A stretch of 64,000 bases of DNA. It comes from an uncultured Bacteroidales bacterium (GTDB taxonomy: Bacteria; Bacteroidota; Bacteroidia; Bacteroidales; UBA932). The translations under genes were made by a program, and so were the position numbers. Positions 33,985-43,185 of this stretch are shown here, in pieces; position 1 is the first letter of the stretch, and each line of letters opens with the position of its first letter. The stretch spans positions 1-64,000 of the forward strand of contig CALYTI010000001.1 in the NCBI GenBank assembly GCA_945487035.1. Reading direction: 5' to 3'. The notes under the pieces are model-generated. The model had not been told where the DNA came from, ran no database searches, and was given only the letters and a program-made list of their open reading frames with translations.

Positions 33985-36816
33985 ATGCCTGAGATCTCAA
34001 AAAAGTACATCCCCAAACACAAGGGTGATACCAATCCAAATCCCAAGCTCCTGAAGTTCGTCACCAAGGTGACCGACCGCATTCCTGCGAAGATGAAGGG
34101 TGTTACCACCGAAGACCCCGAGTATTGGGGACTTGCCTGCATCTTCGAAGATGAGATGGATGCCAAGACAAGAGAGGCCTCACTGGACCTGCTTCTTGAT
34201 GTGGTATCGCAGAAGGCTATGAAGGTGCGTGAGCACCGCCCATACCCGCTGCTCGTGGAGTGGAATCACAAAAAGCATTACACCGAAACTGACGAAGAGT
34301 TCGACAAACTGCTCGACCTTCTTTCCTACTACGGTATGCTGGAGTATGACTACGGTGACAAATATACCAAGGACGGTCCTGTGCCGGGCACTACCTACGA
34401 AAGGAAGGACCGCGAATACTGGGTGCCTCTCTTCGTGCCGGGTTCCGCCGAGTACACAAATATGAACACTGCCCTTATGGACCGTCATCCGGAACTTGCA
34501 ATGTTCTTCGAAAGGATGACTTTCCTGCCGCTGGAGCACGTGACCGCTATGGTCCCTCCCGGAGGCGCAGGCATAGGAATGCACGTTATCCCTGTGGAGA
34601 AGGCCATCTCTATGGAGAACCAATCCATTGACATAGAGCATATTTCCTATTGGCTGAAGAAGTACGAAGGCCACATAGGCGCTTCCATCTGCTCCTGCCG
34701 CTACGGCCGCAAGAAGCTCGACGAGGGCTGTGCGGACGACTACGAGGACTGGTGCATAGGCGTAGGCGATATGGCGGACTATTGCCGCGAGACCGGACGC
34801 GGACACGATGTGACCTACGATGAGGCCATGGCCATTCTCAAGCGCGCCGAAGACAACGGCTACGTGCACCAGATTACCAATATTGACGGTGAAGGCAAAA
34901 TATTCGCCATCTGCAACTGCAATGTGAAGATATGCAACGCCCTTCGCACCTCGCAGCTCTTCAACACCCCTAATATGAGCCGGAGCGCCTATGTAGCAAG
35001 GGTTGACAAGAAGAATTGCGTCGCCTGCGGCCGCTGCGTCGAGTACTGCCCTGCCGGAGCCGTGAAGCTCGGACAGAAGCTCTGCACCAAGCACGGTGAG
35101 CAGCAGTACCCTAAGCAGGTGCTCCCTGATGCTACGAAGTGGGGCCAGCATATGTGGAACGAGGATTACCGCGACCGCAACCGCATCAACTGCTATCCTA
35201 CCGGCACGGCCCCTTGCAAGACCGCCTGCCCTGCCCATATTGCCGTTCAGGGCTATCTCAAGAAGGTAGCCGAAGGCAAATACCGCGAGGCTCTGGAGCT
35301 CATCAAGCGCGAGAATCCATTCCCGGCAGTGTGCGGACGCATATGCAACCGCCGCTGCGAGGACGCCTGCACGCGAGGCACCATAGACCGGCCTATTGCC
35401 ATTGACGAGGTTAAGAAATTCATCTCCGAGCAGGATCTCAATGCGCAGAACCGCTTCGTTCCGGAGATTGTCGTAGCTTCCAACCGCGGCCGCTGGAAGG
35501 AGAAAATCGCCGTCATCGGAGGCGGTCCTTCAGGCCTGAGCTGCGCATATTACCTCGCAACTATGGGCTACTATCCTACTGTATTCGAAAAGAACCCTGA
35601 GCCGGGCGGAATGCTCCGTTACGGCATCCCTTCCTACAAACTCGACAAGAAGGTCATCGATGCCGAAATCGATGTAATGCGCGAAATCGGCGTCGAAATC
35701 CGCACGGGCGTGGAAGTGGGCAGGGACATCACCCTTGAGCAGCTGCGCGAACAGGGCTACAAGGCCTTCTATGTGGCAATAGGCTGCCAGGGCGGACGCC
35801 TTCCGGGAGTGCCGGGGCAGGACGCAGAGGGCGTTACCACTGCCATTGATTTCCTGCACGAGGCCAATTGCGGCCAGAAGTCCCTCAGCGGCAAGGTCGT
35901 AGTGGTCGGAGGCGGCAATGTTGCAATTGATGCAGCCCGCGTTGCCCTTCGCAGCGGCGCCGACAGCGTCACTATGCTCTCCCTTGAGACGGAAGATATC
36001 ATGCCTGCCTCCCCTGCCGAGCGCGCCGAGGCCCGCGAGGACGGAGTGGTAATCAACCCGGGCTGGGGCCCTAAGGAGGTACTCACAGCGGAAGGCAAGG
36101 TCAGCGGAGTGGTATTCAAACGATGCACCAGCGTGTTCGACGCCGAGCACAGGTTCTCACCTACCTATGATGAGCAGCAGCTGCTTACCCTCGATGCGGA
36201 TATGGTTATCTTCGCAATAGGCCAGGCCATTCAGAACGGAGCCCTGTTCGAGGGCAGCAAGGTCGAGTTCGGCAGAGGAAACAGCCCTGTCGCAGACAAG
36301 CTCACCCTGCAGACCGCCCAGGAGGACATCTTCGTCGGCGGAGACTGCCTCACCGGCCCTAAGTTCGCCATCGATGCCATTGCTACCGGCAAGGAGGCAG
36401 CCGAATCCCTGCACCGCTTCGTGCAGCACGGCCATATGACCATAGGCCGCAACCGCAGGGACTTCATCGAGCTCAACAAGGACGACATCAGCGTGGAGAG
36501 CTATGACAACTCATCCCGTCAGGAGCCGGAACCTGTTAAGGGCGGGGACGCTTTCAGCGAATACCACGGCACCCTCACCGAAGAGCAGGTGCGCAAGGAG
36601 ACGGCAAGGTGCCTGAGCTGCGGTGCTTCCGTAGTGGACGAGAACCGCTGCATAGGCTGCGGCCTCTGCACCACCAAGTGCGCGTTCGACGCCATCCACC
36701 TCTACCGCGAGCATCCTGAGTGCAGCACTATGGTAAAGGCCGAAGACAAGGTCGGAGCCCTGCTGCCTTATGTGATCAAGCGCGGAGCGAAGATGCTGGT
36801 CAAGAAAAAGAGCTAG
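33985..36816 (+). CDS. Multi-[4Fe-4S] FAD/NAD(P) oxidoreductase, GltD-like, 943 aa
   Basis: Domains in order: an N-terminal region (1-330) with Cys clusters CSC (236/238), C249, C257, C267 and CNC...C (310-317); a ferredoxin motif CVACGRCVEYCP (345-355); the GltD-type Fer4_20 domain with C403, C411, C415, C450, C454, C458 and C462; FAD-binding GGGPSG (512-517); NAD(P)-binding GGGNVA (642-647); GGDCLTGP (785-792), the FAD-contacting segment; and a C-terminal CLSCG plus CIGCGLCTTKC (889-899). This is the plan of the NADPH-dependent glutamate synthase small subunit and related enzymes that move electrons between NAD(P)H and ferredoxin-like carriers. The substrate is not evident. Flanked by hypB and hypA in one operon. 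Confidence 0.85.
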   Translation: MPEISKKYIPKHKGDTNPNPKLLKFVTKVTDRIPAKMKGVTTEDPEYWGLACIFEDEMDAKTREASLDLLLDVVSQKAMKVREHRPYPLLVEWNHKKHYTETDEEFDKLLDLLSYYGMLEYDYGDKYTKDGPVPGTTYERKDREYWVPLFVPGSAEYTNMNTALMDRHPELAMFFERMTFLPLEHVTAMVPPGGAGIGMHVIPVEKAISMENQSIDIEHISYWLKKYEGHIGASICSCRYGRKKLDEGCADDYEDWCIGVGDMADYCRETGRGHDVTYDEAMAILKRAEDNGYVHQITNIDGEGKIFAICNCNVKICNALRTSQLFNTPNMSRSAYVARVDKKNCVACGRCVEYCPAGAVKLGQKLCTKHGEQQYPKQVLPDATKWGQHMWNEDYRDRNRINCYPTGTAPCKTACPAHIAVQGYLKKVAEGKYREALELIKRENPFPAVCGRICNRRCEDACTRGTIDRPIAIDEVKKFISEQDLNAQNRFVPEIVVASNRGRWKEKIAVIGGGPSGLSCAYYLATMGYYPTVFEKNPEPGGMLRYGIPSYKLDKKVIDAEIDVMREIGVEIRTGVEVGRDITLEQLREQGYKAFYVAIGCQGGRLPGVPGQDAEGVTTAIDFLHEANCGQKSLSGKVVVVGGGNVAIDAARVALRSGADSVTMLSLETEDIMPASPAERAEAREDGVVINPGWGPKEVLTAEGKVSGVVFKRCTSVFDAEHRFSPTYDEQQLLTLDADMVIFAIGQAIQNGALFEGSKVEFGRGNSPVADKLTLQTAQEDIFVGGDCLTGPKFAIDAIATGKEAAESLHRFVQHGHMTIGRNRRDFIELNKDDISVESYDNSSRQEPEPVKGGDAFSEYHGTLTEEQVRKETARCLSCGASVVDENRCIGCGLCTTKCAFDAIHLYREHPECSTMVKAEDKVGALLPYVIKRGAKMLVKKKS

Positions 36817-36819
36817 GCT

Positions 36820-37164
36820 ATGCACGAACTTGGCATTGTATTCCATATAATAAAGGAAGTCAAGAAAGTTGCGCAGGAGAACAATTGCAGCAAAGTCTCC
36901 AAGGTAGTGATGAACATAGGCGAAGTTTCGACCGTTGTGCCATACTACCTTGAGGACTGCTGGAATTGGGCAGTGGCAAAGGAAGAAGGACTTCAGGACT
37001 GCAAGCTCGAAATCAGAATGCTCGATGCCGTGACCTGGTGTGACGGCTGCAAAAGCGAATACCCTACCGTAGCCCACGGCAAGACCTGCCCGCATTGCGG
37101 CAGCGGCAATACCTGGCTGCTGAGGGGAAATGAAATAGAAATTCAGGAAATAGAAGCAATTTAG
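36820..37164 (+). CDS. hypA: HypA-type nickel metallochaperone, 114 aa
   Basis: Starts with the conserved MHE nickel site and contains the zinc-binding pairs CDGC (74/77) and CPHC (90/93), the signature of HypA/HybF. It works with HypB to deliver nickel. Starts 3 nt after the oxidoreductase stop. Full length at 114 residues. Context is odd because no nickel enzyme is seen in the window; the enzyme may be elsewhere in the genome, or the pair may serve a different Ni or Zn protein. Confidence 0.9.
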   Translation: MHELGIVFHIIKEVKKVAQENNCSKVSKVVMNIGEVSTVVPYYLEDCWNWAVAKEEGLQDCKLEIRMLDAVTWCDGCKSEYPTVAHGKTCPHCGSGNTWLLRGNEIEIQEIEAI

Positions 37165-37167
37165 AAT

Positions 37168-37479
37168 ATGTGCTGTTTTTTAGTACCACTGGCACAGGCG
37201 GTTGCCACTACAGTTTACCGCAAAGTCCGCAATAGCGGCGAGAAGGTCCGCACCCTTGAGAAGATGCTCTGGGGCGGCAGCATTATGCTTATCGTGGACC
37301 ATATCATCAACGGGGAACTCACTTGGAAATACCCGTTCTTCACTGCACTTACCGATGCCGGAGGGGCAAGTGTCTTCCTTCGCGAACTGCTTACTGTCGG
37401 AGTGCCTATGTCCCTGGCAATCACTGCAATATGGGGAATCTGGGCGCTGATTTCAGAGCGCAGGACAGCTAAGGCATAG
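37168..37479 (+). CDS. Small membrane protein, 103 aa
   Basis: Two clear hydrophobic stretches (MLWGGSIMLIVDHII and LLTVGVPMSLAITAIWGIWAL) plus an N-terminal one suggest two to three membrane helices. It follows hypA by 3 nt and so belongs to the same operon. No recognised family. It resembles small inner-membrane proteins often linked to hydrogenase maturation loci, but I cannot name it. Ends before a short AT-rich gap that holds the next promoter. Confidence 0.6.
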   Translation: MCCFLVPLAQAVATTVYRKVRNSGEKVRTLEKMLWGGSIMLIVDHIINGELTWKYPFFTALTDAGGASVFLRELLTVGVPMSLAITAIWGIWALISERRTAKA

Positions 37480-37520
37480 TCCTGATTTAACAAAACCAAT
37501 CCATTCTGTAAAGCCATTTT

Positions 37521-37552
37521 TTTGGTTTTACGGGCTGTTCATAATAACTTTG
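37521..37552 (+). promoter_or_regulatory. Promoter of the fimbrillin-like/DUF4493 operon
   Basis: TTTG at 37521-37524 and TAACTTTG at 37545-37552 are 20 nt apart. The ATG follows at 37578. An imperfect hairpin (37508-37515 with 37524-37531, 8-nt T-rich loop) overlaps the -33 box and may end the upstream operon. Confidence 0.65.
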
Positions 37553-37577
37553 CGCAATTTTCGCGCGAAGTTTTTTT

Positions 37578-39365
37578 ATGAAAAAGGCCTACGCAATAGC
37601 CATAATGCTGCTTGCAGCATCCTGCAGCCGCGCTCCTCTTACTGAACCAGAAAGAGGTCCGGTCACTGTAGGCTTTGGCGTCGGCGCGACCAAAATCAGC
37701 ACGGATGCTGCCAGCGGACTCTTCGCCTGGGAAGATACTGACGAGATAAGCGTATGGGCCAAAAATTCCGCAGGAGCCGCTACGCTTAGCGCGAATACCT
37801 TCAAACTGGCAGCCTGCCATAAGGCTATGGCCTATTTCACAGCCGAAATACCGAGCCCTATGCAGGAGGACAGCTATACTTACCGCTGCCTCTATCCTGA
37901 GGCAGAGACCCTTGAGGGCGGGCTTGCGAGCTACAGCATCGGAGCGCAGCAGTATCAGGGCAGCGAGCCTTGCGTGCTTTGGGGCGAAGCCTCACACGGC
38001 CCGCTTACTCCAATCGACGAAACCCGTCCTGTGGATGATGAGGCTCTTATGAACCTAAGGATGTCCTCGCTTCTGCACTACTTCCGATTCTTCATCCCTG
38101 AAGGCAGCGACCTGCTAGGACAGCCGGTGCAGAAAATCAAATTTTCAATGCCGGAAAGGATAGCCGGGACCATCAAGGTAAACCCTGACAACGGGCAGAT
38201 TGATGCAATAGAGGGTGCCTCTCAGGAGATAGTTCTTGAAGGGCTCTCCCTGTCCGAAGGAGCTTACGCCCTTGCAGCTATCATTCCTCCGGGCGACACT
38301 TATCTCGAAGGCGAGACTATGTCCATTACCCTATACGGCTCCGACAAATATGCCACCATCGAGCCTCTCGTCCTGAAGGGAAGGGACTTCAAGGCCGGCC
38401 ATATCACCAGCGTTGCAATGAGGGCAAACCAGCTCCACGACTTCTACCGCCTGCGTTTCAACTACGAAAGCAACCTGCTTGGAGAAGATCTTCAAAGCAT
38501 CACTCTCAGCCTCGAGGACGGCTCCAACTGGCCTGAAACCGACAGCCCCAAGCTTGTTTTCGCCAACAGGGACGGCTCAACGCTTAGCGTAGGGCAAAGC
38601 CTCGACATAGCCTTCGAAAATAAAGACAACTACCTATCTCTAAGTGGTAAAAACATAATTGTTACTTACGAGTCCGAGAACACCCTCATCCAAAAGAGCG
38701 TCACTTTGAGCATAGATGCCGCCTCGCTGAGCAGCACCAGCAGCCTCGCTTGTCCATATCTCTTCTCCGAGGACTTCAGCAATGCCAGCACAAAGTTCAA
38801 TACCAATGGAGACCTCAGCGCCTCAGGGGACTACACAGACACTATCGAAGGCACGGAGTACGGTCTTCCGGGATGGACGGCCAACCAGGCTTCAGTGTTG
38901 GAAGACTCAGGCAACAAGGCCATGGCCATACGCCATCAGAACGAAATTTACTTTTCTCTTCAGGGAACCTACCGTGGAAGAGTCGATTCGGCTCCCATCG
39001 CCCATATCAAGGAAGGCAAGAGCGTGAAAGTGAGGGTCAGCTTCAATTACACGGGCTACAGCAAAGAACGCACGCCTCAGATTTCCTACGGATGGGACAC
39101 CACCCAGGGGGCTGTCGTAGGCTACTACCAGAAAGGCTCGTCCTTAGTCAAGGGAGGATCACTGATTGCAAACCTTGCGGGAGATAAAGTCAGCGCACCT
39201 ACAGGCGGCAGTGTCGCCAATCCGGACATAGCCGCATCCTTCGAGATTCCGGACTGCACTTCCCTGACAAGGCTTGCCTGGGACTGCTACGGAGCCAACT
39301 CCGGAAGAGGAACCACCCAGGAATGGATATTTATCGATAATATAATTGTTCAAATAATAAAGTAA
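37578..39365 (+). CDS. Fimbrillin-like lipoprotein with C-terminal sandwich domain, 595 aa
   Basis: Lipobox Cys at residue 16 (MLLAASC). The N-terminal 280 residues have the features of fimbrillin-like proteins (FAWEDTDEISVWAKN, TYRCLYPEAETLEG, YALAAIIPPGDTYL); a lipid-anchored donor-strand protein of pili or adhesins is a reasonable guess. Residues about 400-595 form a separate beta-sandwich with a FSEDFSNASTKF opening and WIFIDNIIVQI at the end, as in galactose-binding-like jelly rolls. First gene of a seven-gene operon of surface proteins. The exact function is unknown. Confidence 0.7.
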   Translation: MKKAYAIAIMLLAASCSRAPLTEPERGPVTVGFGVGATKISTDAASGLFAWEDTDEISVWAKNSAGAATLSANTFKLAACHKAMAYFTAEIPSPMQEDSYTYRCLYPEAETLEGGLASYSIGAQQYQGSEPCVLWGEASHGPLTPIDETRPVDDEALMNLRMSSLLHYFRFFIPEGSDLLGQPVQKIKFSMPERIAGTIKVNPDNGQIDAIEGASQEIVLEGLSLSEGAYALAAIIPPGDTYLEGETMSITLYGSDKYATIEPLVLKGRDFKAGHITSVAMRANQLHDFYRLRFNYESNLLGEDLQSITLSLEDGSNWPETDSPKLVFANRDGSTLSVGQSLDIAFENKDNYLSLSGKNIIVTYESENTLIQKSVTLSIDAASLSSTSSLACPYLFSEDFSNASTKFNTNGDLSASGDYTDTIEGTEYGLPGWTANQASVLEDSGNKAMAIRHQNEIYFSLQGTYRGRVDSAPIAHIKEGKSVKVRVSFNYTGYSKERTPQISYGWDTTQGAVVGYYQKGSSLVKGGSLIANLAGDKVSAPTGGSVANPDIAASFEIPDCTSLTRLAWDCYGANSGRGTTQEWIFIDNIIVQIIK

Positions 39366-39371
39366 AGCAAA

Positions 39372-40106
39372 ATGAAAGAATCTAAACTACTCGGCCTGAC
39401 GGCCCTGTGCGCTCTGGCACTTGCCGCTTCCTGCAGCAAGCCTTCAGAGCAGTGCTGCGGTCTTGTCAGATTGAATCTGGACCATGATTCAGCTTTGCGC
39501 GAAGCAACCAAGAGTGCGGTGTCCGACTACACCACTCTTCCGAGCGCAGCTGATTTCAGTCTCAGCATCACGGATGCACAGGACAACCAGACTCCCGTAA
39601 GCGACCCTACCCAGGCGGTAGAACTCGCAGCCGGCAATTACACTGCAAGCGCCAGCTTCGGCTCCACTTCCGATGAAGGATGGGACAAACCTTGTTTCGA
39701 GGGCACCCAGGCTTTCACCGTACAGGGTGGCGAAACAACAGACGCGACTATTACCGTCAAACTTGCAAACTGCATCGTAAGGGTTGAAACCACGGAGCAG
39801 TTCCGCAACTACTACTCCGACTGGACCTTCAGCGTCAAGTCTGGAGCAGGCACCACCGTGGATTTCGTGCGTGACGAAACCAGGGCTGCCTTCTTTGACG
39901 CTTACCAGATCAGCGTAAGCGGTACCCTTACCGGTCAGAACGGAAAGGACTACACTTTCAGCTCAAAGGAATACAAGAACCTTGAGGCAGCTACCTGCTA
40001 CACCCTCAAGTTCGATGTTTCCAATGTGGGCGGAAACTCTATAGTCATCACATTCAACGACATCGTCGATGATGTCGAGCTCGGTTCAATCGATATCAAC
40101 GAATAG
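39372..40106 (+). CDS. DUF4493-type lipoprotein, 244 aa
   Basis: Lipobox Cys at residue 21. The mature part has the DUF4493 pattern: LPSAADFSLSITDAQ, a PTQAVELAAGNYTASASFG strand that describes a cell-surface beta-sandwich, and AFTVQGGETTDATITVKLANCIVRV. DUF4493 proteins are typical of Bacteroidales surface operons with PCMD and beta-barrel genes; their function is unknown. Begins 6 nt after the upstream stop. The stop is followed in 4 nt by the next start. Confidence 0.75.
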   Translation: MKESKLLGLTALCALALAASCSKPSEQCCGLVRLNLDHDSALREATKSAVSDYTTLPSAADFSLSITDAQDNQTPVSDPTQAVELAAGNYTASASFGSTSDEGWDKPCFEGTQAFTVQGGETTDATITVKLANCIVRVETTEQFRNYYSDWTFSVKSGAGTTVDFVRDETRAAFFDAYQISVSGTLTGQNGKDYTFSSKEYKNLEAATCYTLKFDVSNVGGNSIVITFNDIVDDVELGSIDINE

Positions 40107-40110
40107 GAAG

Positions 40111-41355
40111 ATGAAAAAGACAATCACAATAGCAAGCTGCATTGCCGTCCTTGCGCTGAGTTCCTGCAAGCAGGACAAATTCGACTACGGCAGTGTGGGA
40201 ACGCTTTCATTCGCAAATTGCGAACTGAGCGTATCAGAAGATCTGAACAGGGTCACCAAGGCCGCAGAGGCCGCAGATGACAGCTATATGCTCTATCTCT
40301 ACGACACTTCGAACGGAAGCCTTGTTTGGGAGAAAAATTACGGAACCGTCAAGGCTATGACTGACGGAGTCAGCCTTCCTGCCGGCGAATACAGACTGGA
40401 TGTAAGGTCAACCGCTGCTGAGGTTCCGGCCGCCAAGTTCAACTCTCCGGTTTACGGCACCAGCGAAAGGTTTTCCATTTCAGTCGGCCAGACCACCAAT
40501 GTCGGCACACTCACCTGCACCCTGCTGCAGAGCGCAGTAAGCGTAGGCTACAATGACGGATTCCTTGAGAGTGTCACCGGAGACGGTGCAGCTACCGTGG
40601 AAATCACCGCAGGCTATCCTCTCGAGTACAAGCTGACCTACAACGAAGGCTCCGCTCCGACCTACGAGAGGAGGACAGGTTACTTCGCTGTAAACAATGG
40701 CGAAAACACCACTATGACAGTGACTTACAAGGGTAATATTGAAGGAAAGCTCCAGAAGATGACCACCTCTATCGCAGGCATCCAGGCCCGCGACTGGCAC
40801 ATCATCACCTTTATGAAGAAGGTCGAGGCCACCGGCAATTCCAACTTCGCAATCGTGATTGACGGTCTGGTTATGGACACCACCCTCGACAACGAGCTTA
40901 CCGCAGGCGAAGAAGGTGACGGCAACGACCCTAATGCTCCTGTCGGAGACGGCGGCATCCAGCTCGTATCAACCTGCGCTTACGATATCACCCAGCCGGT
41001 TGTTGTTCCTGCGGAGGGCAGCTTTACCCTTACTATGCAGGCTCTCGTTCCTAACGGAACACGCAAGTTCACCGTGGATATCGCTTCCACAAACGAGAAC
41101 TTCATCAACTCCGTGAATACCGTCGGAGGCACCACTCTCGACCTCATCAACCCTGCGGAAGCCGCTATGGGTATCTTCGACATCGTTCCGTTCCCGCACG
41201 GAAGCGAACTTCTCGGAGCTACCACCATCGACTTCGACCTTTCGAATGCACAGGCGCCTCTGCTTGCATTTGCCGGTACACATACATTCACGATGAACGT
41301 GACCGACAACAAGGGTTGCAGGAACAGCATTGTCATCACACTTGTAGTAGAATAA
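40111..41355 (+). CDS. DUF4493-type lipoprotein with extra C-terminal domain, 414 aa
   Basis: Lipobox Cys at residue 19 (LALSSC). The first half repeats the DUF4493 plan (SYMLYLYDTSNGSLVW, LPAGEYRLDVRS, FSISVGQTTNVGTLTC). The second half, from about residue 285, is a separate beta domain (DITQPVVVPAEGSFTLTM ... FTMNVTDNKGCRNSIVITLV). ATG 40111 is chosen because it opens a regular signal peptide. Likely a surface protein assembled with its neighbours. Function unknown. Confidence 0.75.
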   Translation: MKKTITIASCIAVLALSSCKQDKFDYGSVGTLSFANCELSVSEDLNRVTKAAEAADDSYMLYLYDTSNGSLVWEKNYGTVKAMTDGVSLPAGEYRLDVRSTAAEVPAAKFNSPVYGTSERFSISVGQTTNVGTLTCTLLQSAVSVGYNDGFLESVTGDGAATVEITAGYPLEYKLTYNEGSAPTYERRTGYFAVNNGENTTMTVTYKGNIEGKLQKMTTSIAGIQARDWHIITFMKKVEATGNSNFAIVIDGLVMDTTLDNELTAGEEGDGNDPNAPVGDGGIQLVSTCAYDITQPVVVPAEGSFTLTMQALVPNGTRKFTVDIASTNENFINSVNTVGGTTLDLINPAEAAMGIFDIVPFPHGSELLGATTIDFDLSNAQAPLLAFAGTHTFTMNVTDNKGCRNSIVITLVVE

Positions 41356-41367
41356 GGAGGGATAGAT

Positions 41368-43185
41368 ATGAAAAACAGAATATTCTGCGTAATTGCAATG
41401 CTTGCAGCACTTACTGCCTGCAACAAACCGTCCGAAAACTTCTCTGAAGGGGAAGGAGCACTCACCCTGCGTATCGGCGGTATGACCAAAGCCGCTATGA
41501 GCTCTGACGAGCTGCTCAATTCTTCCCTCGTGAAGATCTACAAGGCCGATTTCTCAGGTCTCGTGAGGTCTTATGTTTACTCCGAAATGCCGGCAACTCT
41601 CTATCTTCCTGCTGACAGCTACCGTATCGATGTAGCAGCCGGAGAACTCTCCAAGGAGACTCCGGCCGTCGCATCCTGGGAGCAGAAGAGCTACAGGGGC
41701 TCCAAGGAAACCACTGTGGTTGCCGGACAGACCAACAGCGTCAGCATCGAGGCCAAAATCTGCAATATCGTTTCAAATGTCAGCTTTGACGCCTCCATCG
41801 CCGAGTTCTTCAGCGAAGGCTTCAACTGCACCGTCGGCCTGAGCACCGATGACGCTTCCCAGCAGCTGGTGTACAGCGCTGCAGACAGCGGCAAGGACGG
41901 ATACTTCCTCAGCGACGGCTTTGAGCCTAGCCTCTACTGGAGCTTCAGCGGCACCCTTTCAAAGAACGGTGAGGCTTTTGTCAAGAGCGGCGAAATCCCT
42001 GCAGTCGAGAGCGGCAAGCGATACAAGTTCTCTCTCCAGTACAACGAGAAGGACGGTCTTCTGGTATTCTACCTTCAGGTGGACGACTCTACCAACGATG
42101 TGTATGACAACATCATATTCGTACCTGTATCTACCGGAATATCAGCCACTTCCAAGTTCGACATCTGGGCCGGTCACTTCACCGCCCGCGCCGATGTGGA
42201 TGAGGGAGAATATGAAGCCTCATCCGTTGCCTTCGAGTATAGGCCTGCGTCCGGAGGCGATTGGACAAGGGTAGCCGCAACCCGCGAGAGCGAAGGCAGC
42301 TACTCAGCCCTCATCAGCGGACTCGCTCCTCAGACCGAGTATGCCTACAGGCTGGTCGTAAAGCCTTCCGGCTCCGATGTGGAGGAATATATGGACGCTC
42401 CTTCAACCGTCACAACAGAGGCTGCCCCTCAGGCACCGAATTCAGGTTTCGAGGTTACATCCAATGCCGAGAGCAACAATTATCCTTCATACTATGACCC
42501 GTCTTCTTTAGACCCTGAGCTCCAGACCAAGTGGTGGTGCAGCGGAAATGCAGGTTCCACTATGGTCAGCAGCAGCTACCGCATCTGCTACCCTGACACC
42601 GGAGACTACAAGGAGGGAAGCCAGTCAGCCTGCCTGAGCTCACGCTATGTGGTTGTGAAGTTCGCTGCAGGAAACCTCTTCAGCGGCCATTTCGGCAAGA
42701 CTATAGGAACATCCGGCGGTACTGTTTACTTCGGTAGGCCATTTACAGCCCGTCCTACCGCAATGAGGCTGTGGGTGAAATATTCTTCAGGCCCAATCAA
42801 CCGTGTGGACGGCACTCCTGCCGGAGTACAGAAGGGAGATTACGACAAGGCTTCCCTCAAGATTGCCCTCGGCAACTGGGATTACAAGAAGTACGGCGGA
42901 GACCCTGACAGCCCTATCCTTGTCAACACTACCGAGACTTCCACCTTCGTGGATTTCAGCACCGATGCTTCCACCATCGCTTATGGAGAGGAAATCATCA
43001 CTTCCGATGCAGACAACTCCACCAATGTTTGGAAGCAGGTCACAATTCCGCTCAATTACACCAATACAGCCAAGTATCCTTCCCACATAGTGATTTCTTT
43101 CGCCGCCTCAATGTACGGTGATTACTTCACCGGCTGCGATTCAAGTATGCTGTGGGTTGACGGATTGGAACTCCTTTATGAATAA
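41368..43185 (+). CDS. DUF4493-Fn3-like-PCMD lipoprotein, 605 aa
   Basis: Lipobox Cys at residue 18 (ALTAC). Three parts: DUF4493-like (about 30-250), a fibronectin-III-like unit (about 270-355, ending in TEYAYRLVVKPSG) and a PCMD domain (about 360-605; NSGFEVTSNAES, QTKWWCSGNAGSTM, KFAAGNLFSGHFGKTIGTSGG, MLWVDGLELLYE). PCMD is the putative carbohydrate metabolism domain of Bacteroidota. Its start is preceded by AAGGAGG, a strong Shine-Dalgarno sequence that is rare in this phylum. The C-terminus is a paralogue of the 532-aa product. Confidence 0.85.
   Translation: MKNRIFCVIAMLAALTACNKPSENFSEGEGALTLRIGGMTKAAMSSDELLNSSLVKIYKADFSGLVRSYVYSEMPATLYLPADSYRIDVAAGELSKETPAVASWEQKSYRGSKETTVVAGQTNSVSIEAKICNIVSNVSFDASIAEFFSEGFNCTVGLSTDDASQQLVYSAADSGKDGYFLSDGFEPSLYWSFSGTLSKNGEAFVKSGEIPAVESGKRYKFSLQYNEKDGLLVFYLQVDDSTNDVYDNIIFVPVSTGISATSKFDIWAGHFTARADVDEGEYEASSVAFEYRPASGGDWTRVAATRESEGSYSALISGLAPQTEYAYRLVVKPSGSDVEEYMDAPSTVTTEAAPQAPNSGFEVTSNAESNNYPSYYDPSSLDPELQTKWWCSGNAGSTMVSSSYRICYPDTGDYKEGSQSACLSSRYVVVKFAAGNLFSGHFGKTIGTSGGTVYFGRPFTARPTAMRLWVKYSSGPINRVDGTPAGVQKGDYDKASLKIALGNWDYKKYGGDPDSPILVNTTETSTFVDFSTDASTIAYGEEIITSDADNSTNVWKQVTIPLNYTNTAKYPSHIVISFAASMYGDYFTGCDSSMLWVDGLELLYE

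Noticed and set aside
34180..35238. 352-codon open frame on the minus strand
   Set aside because: Antisense of the GltD-like gene in GC-rich DNA; low-complexity Ala/His/Val composition and no motif.
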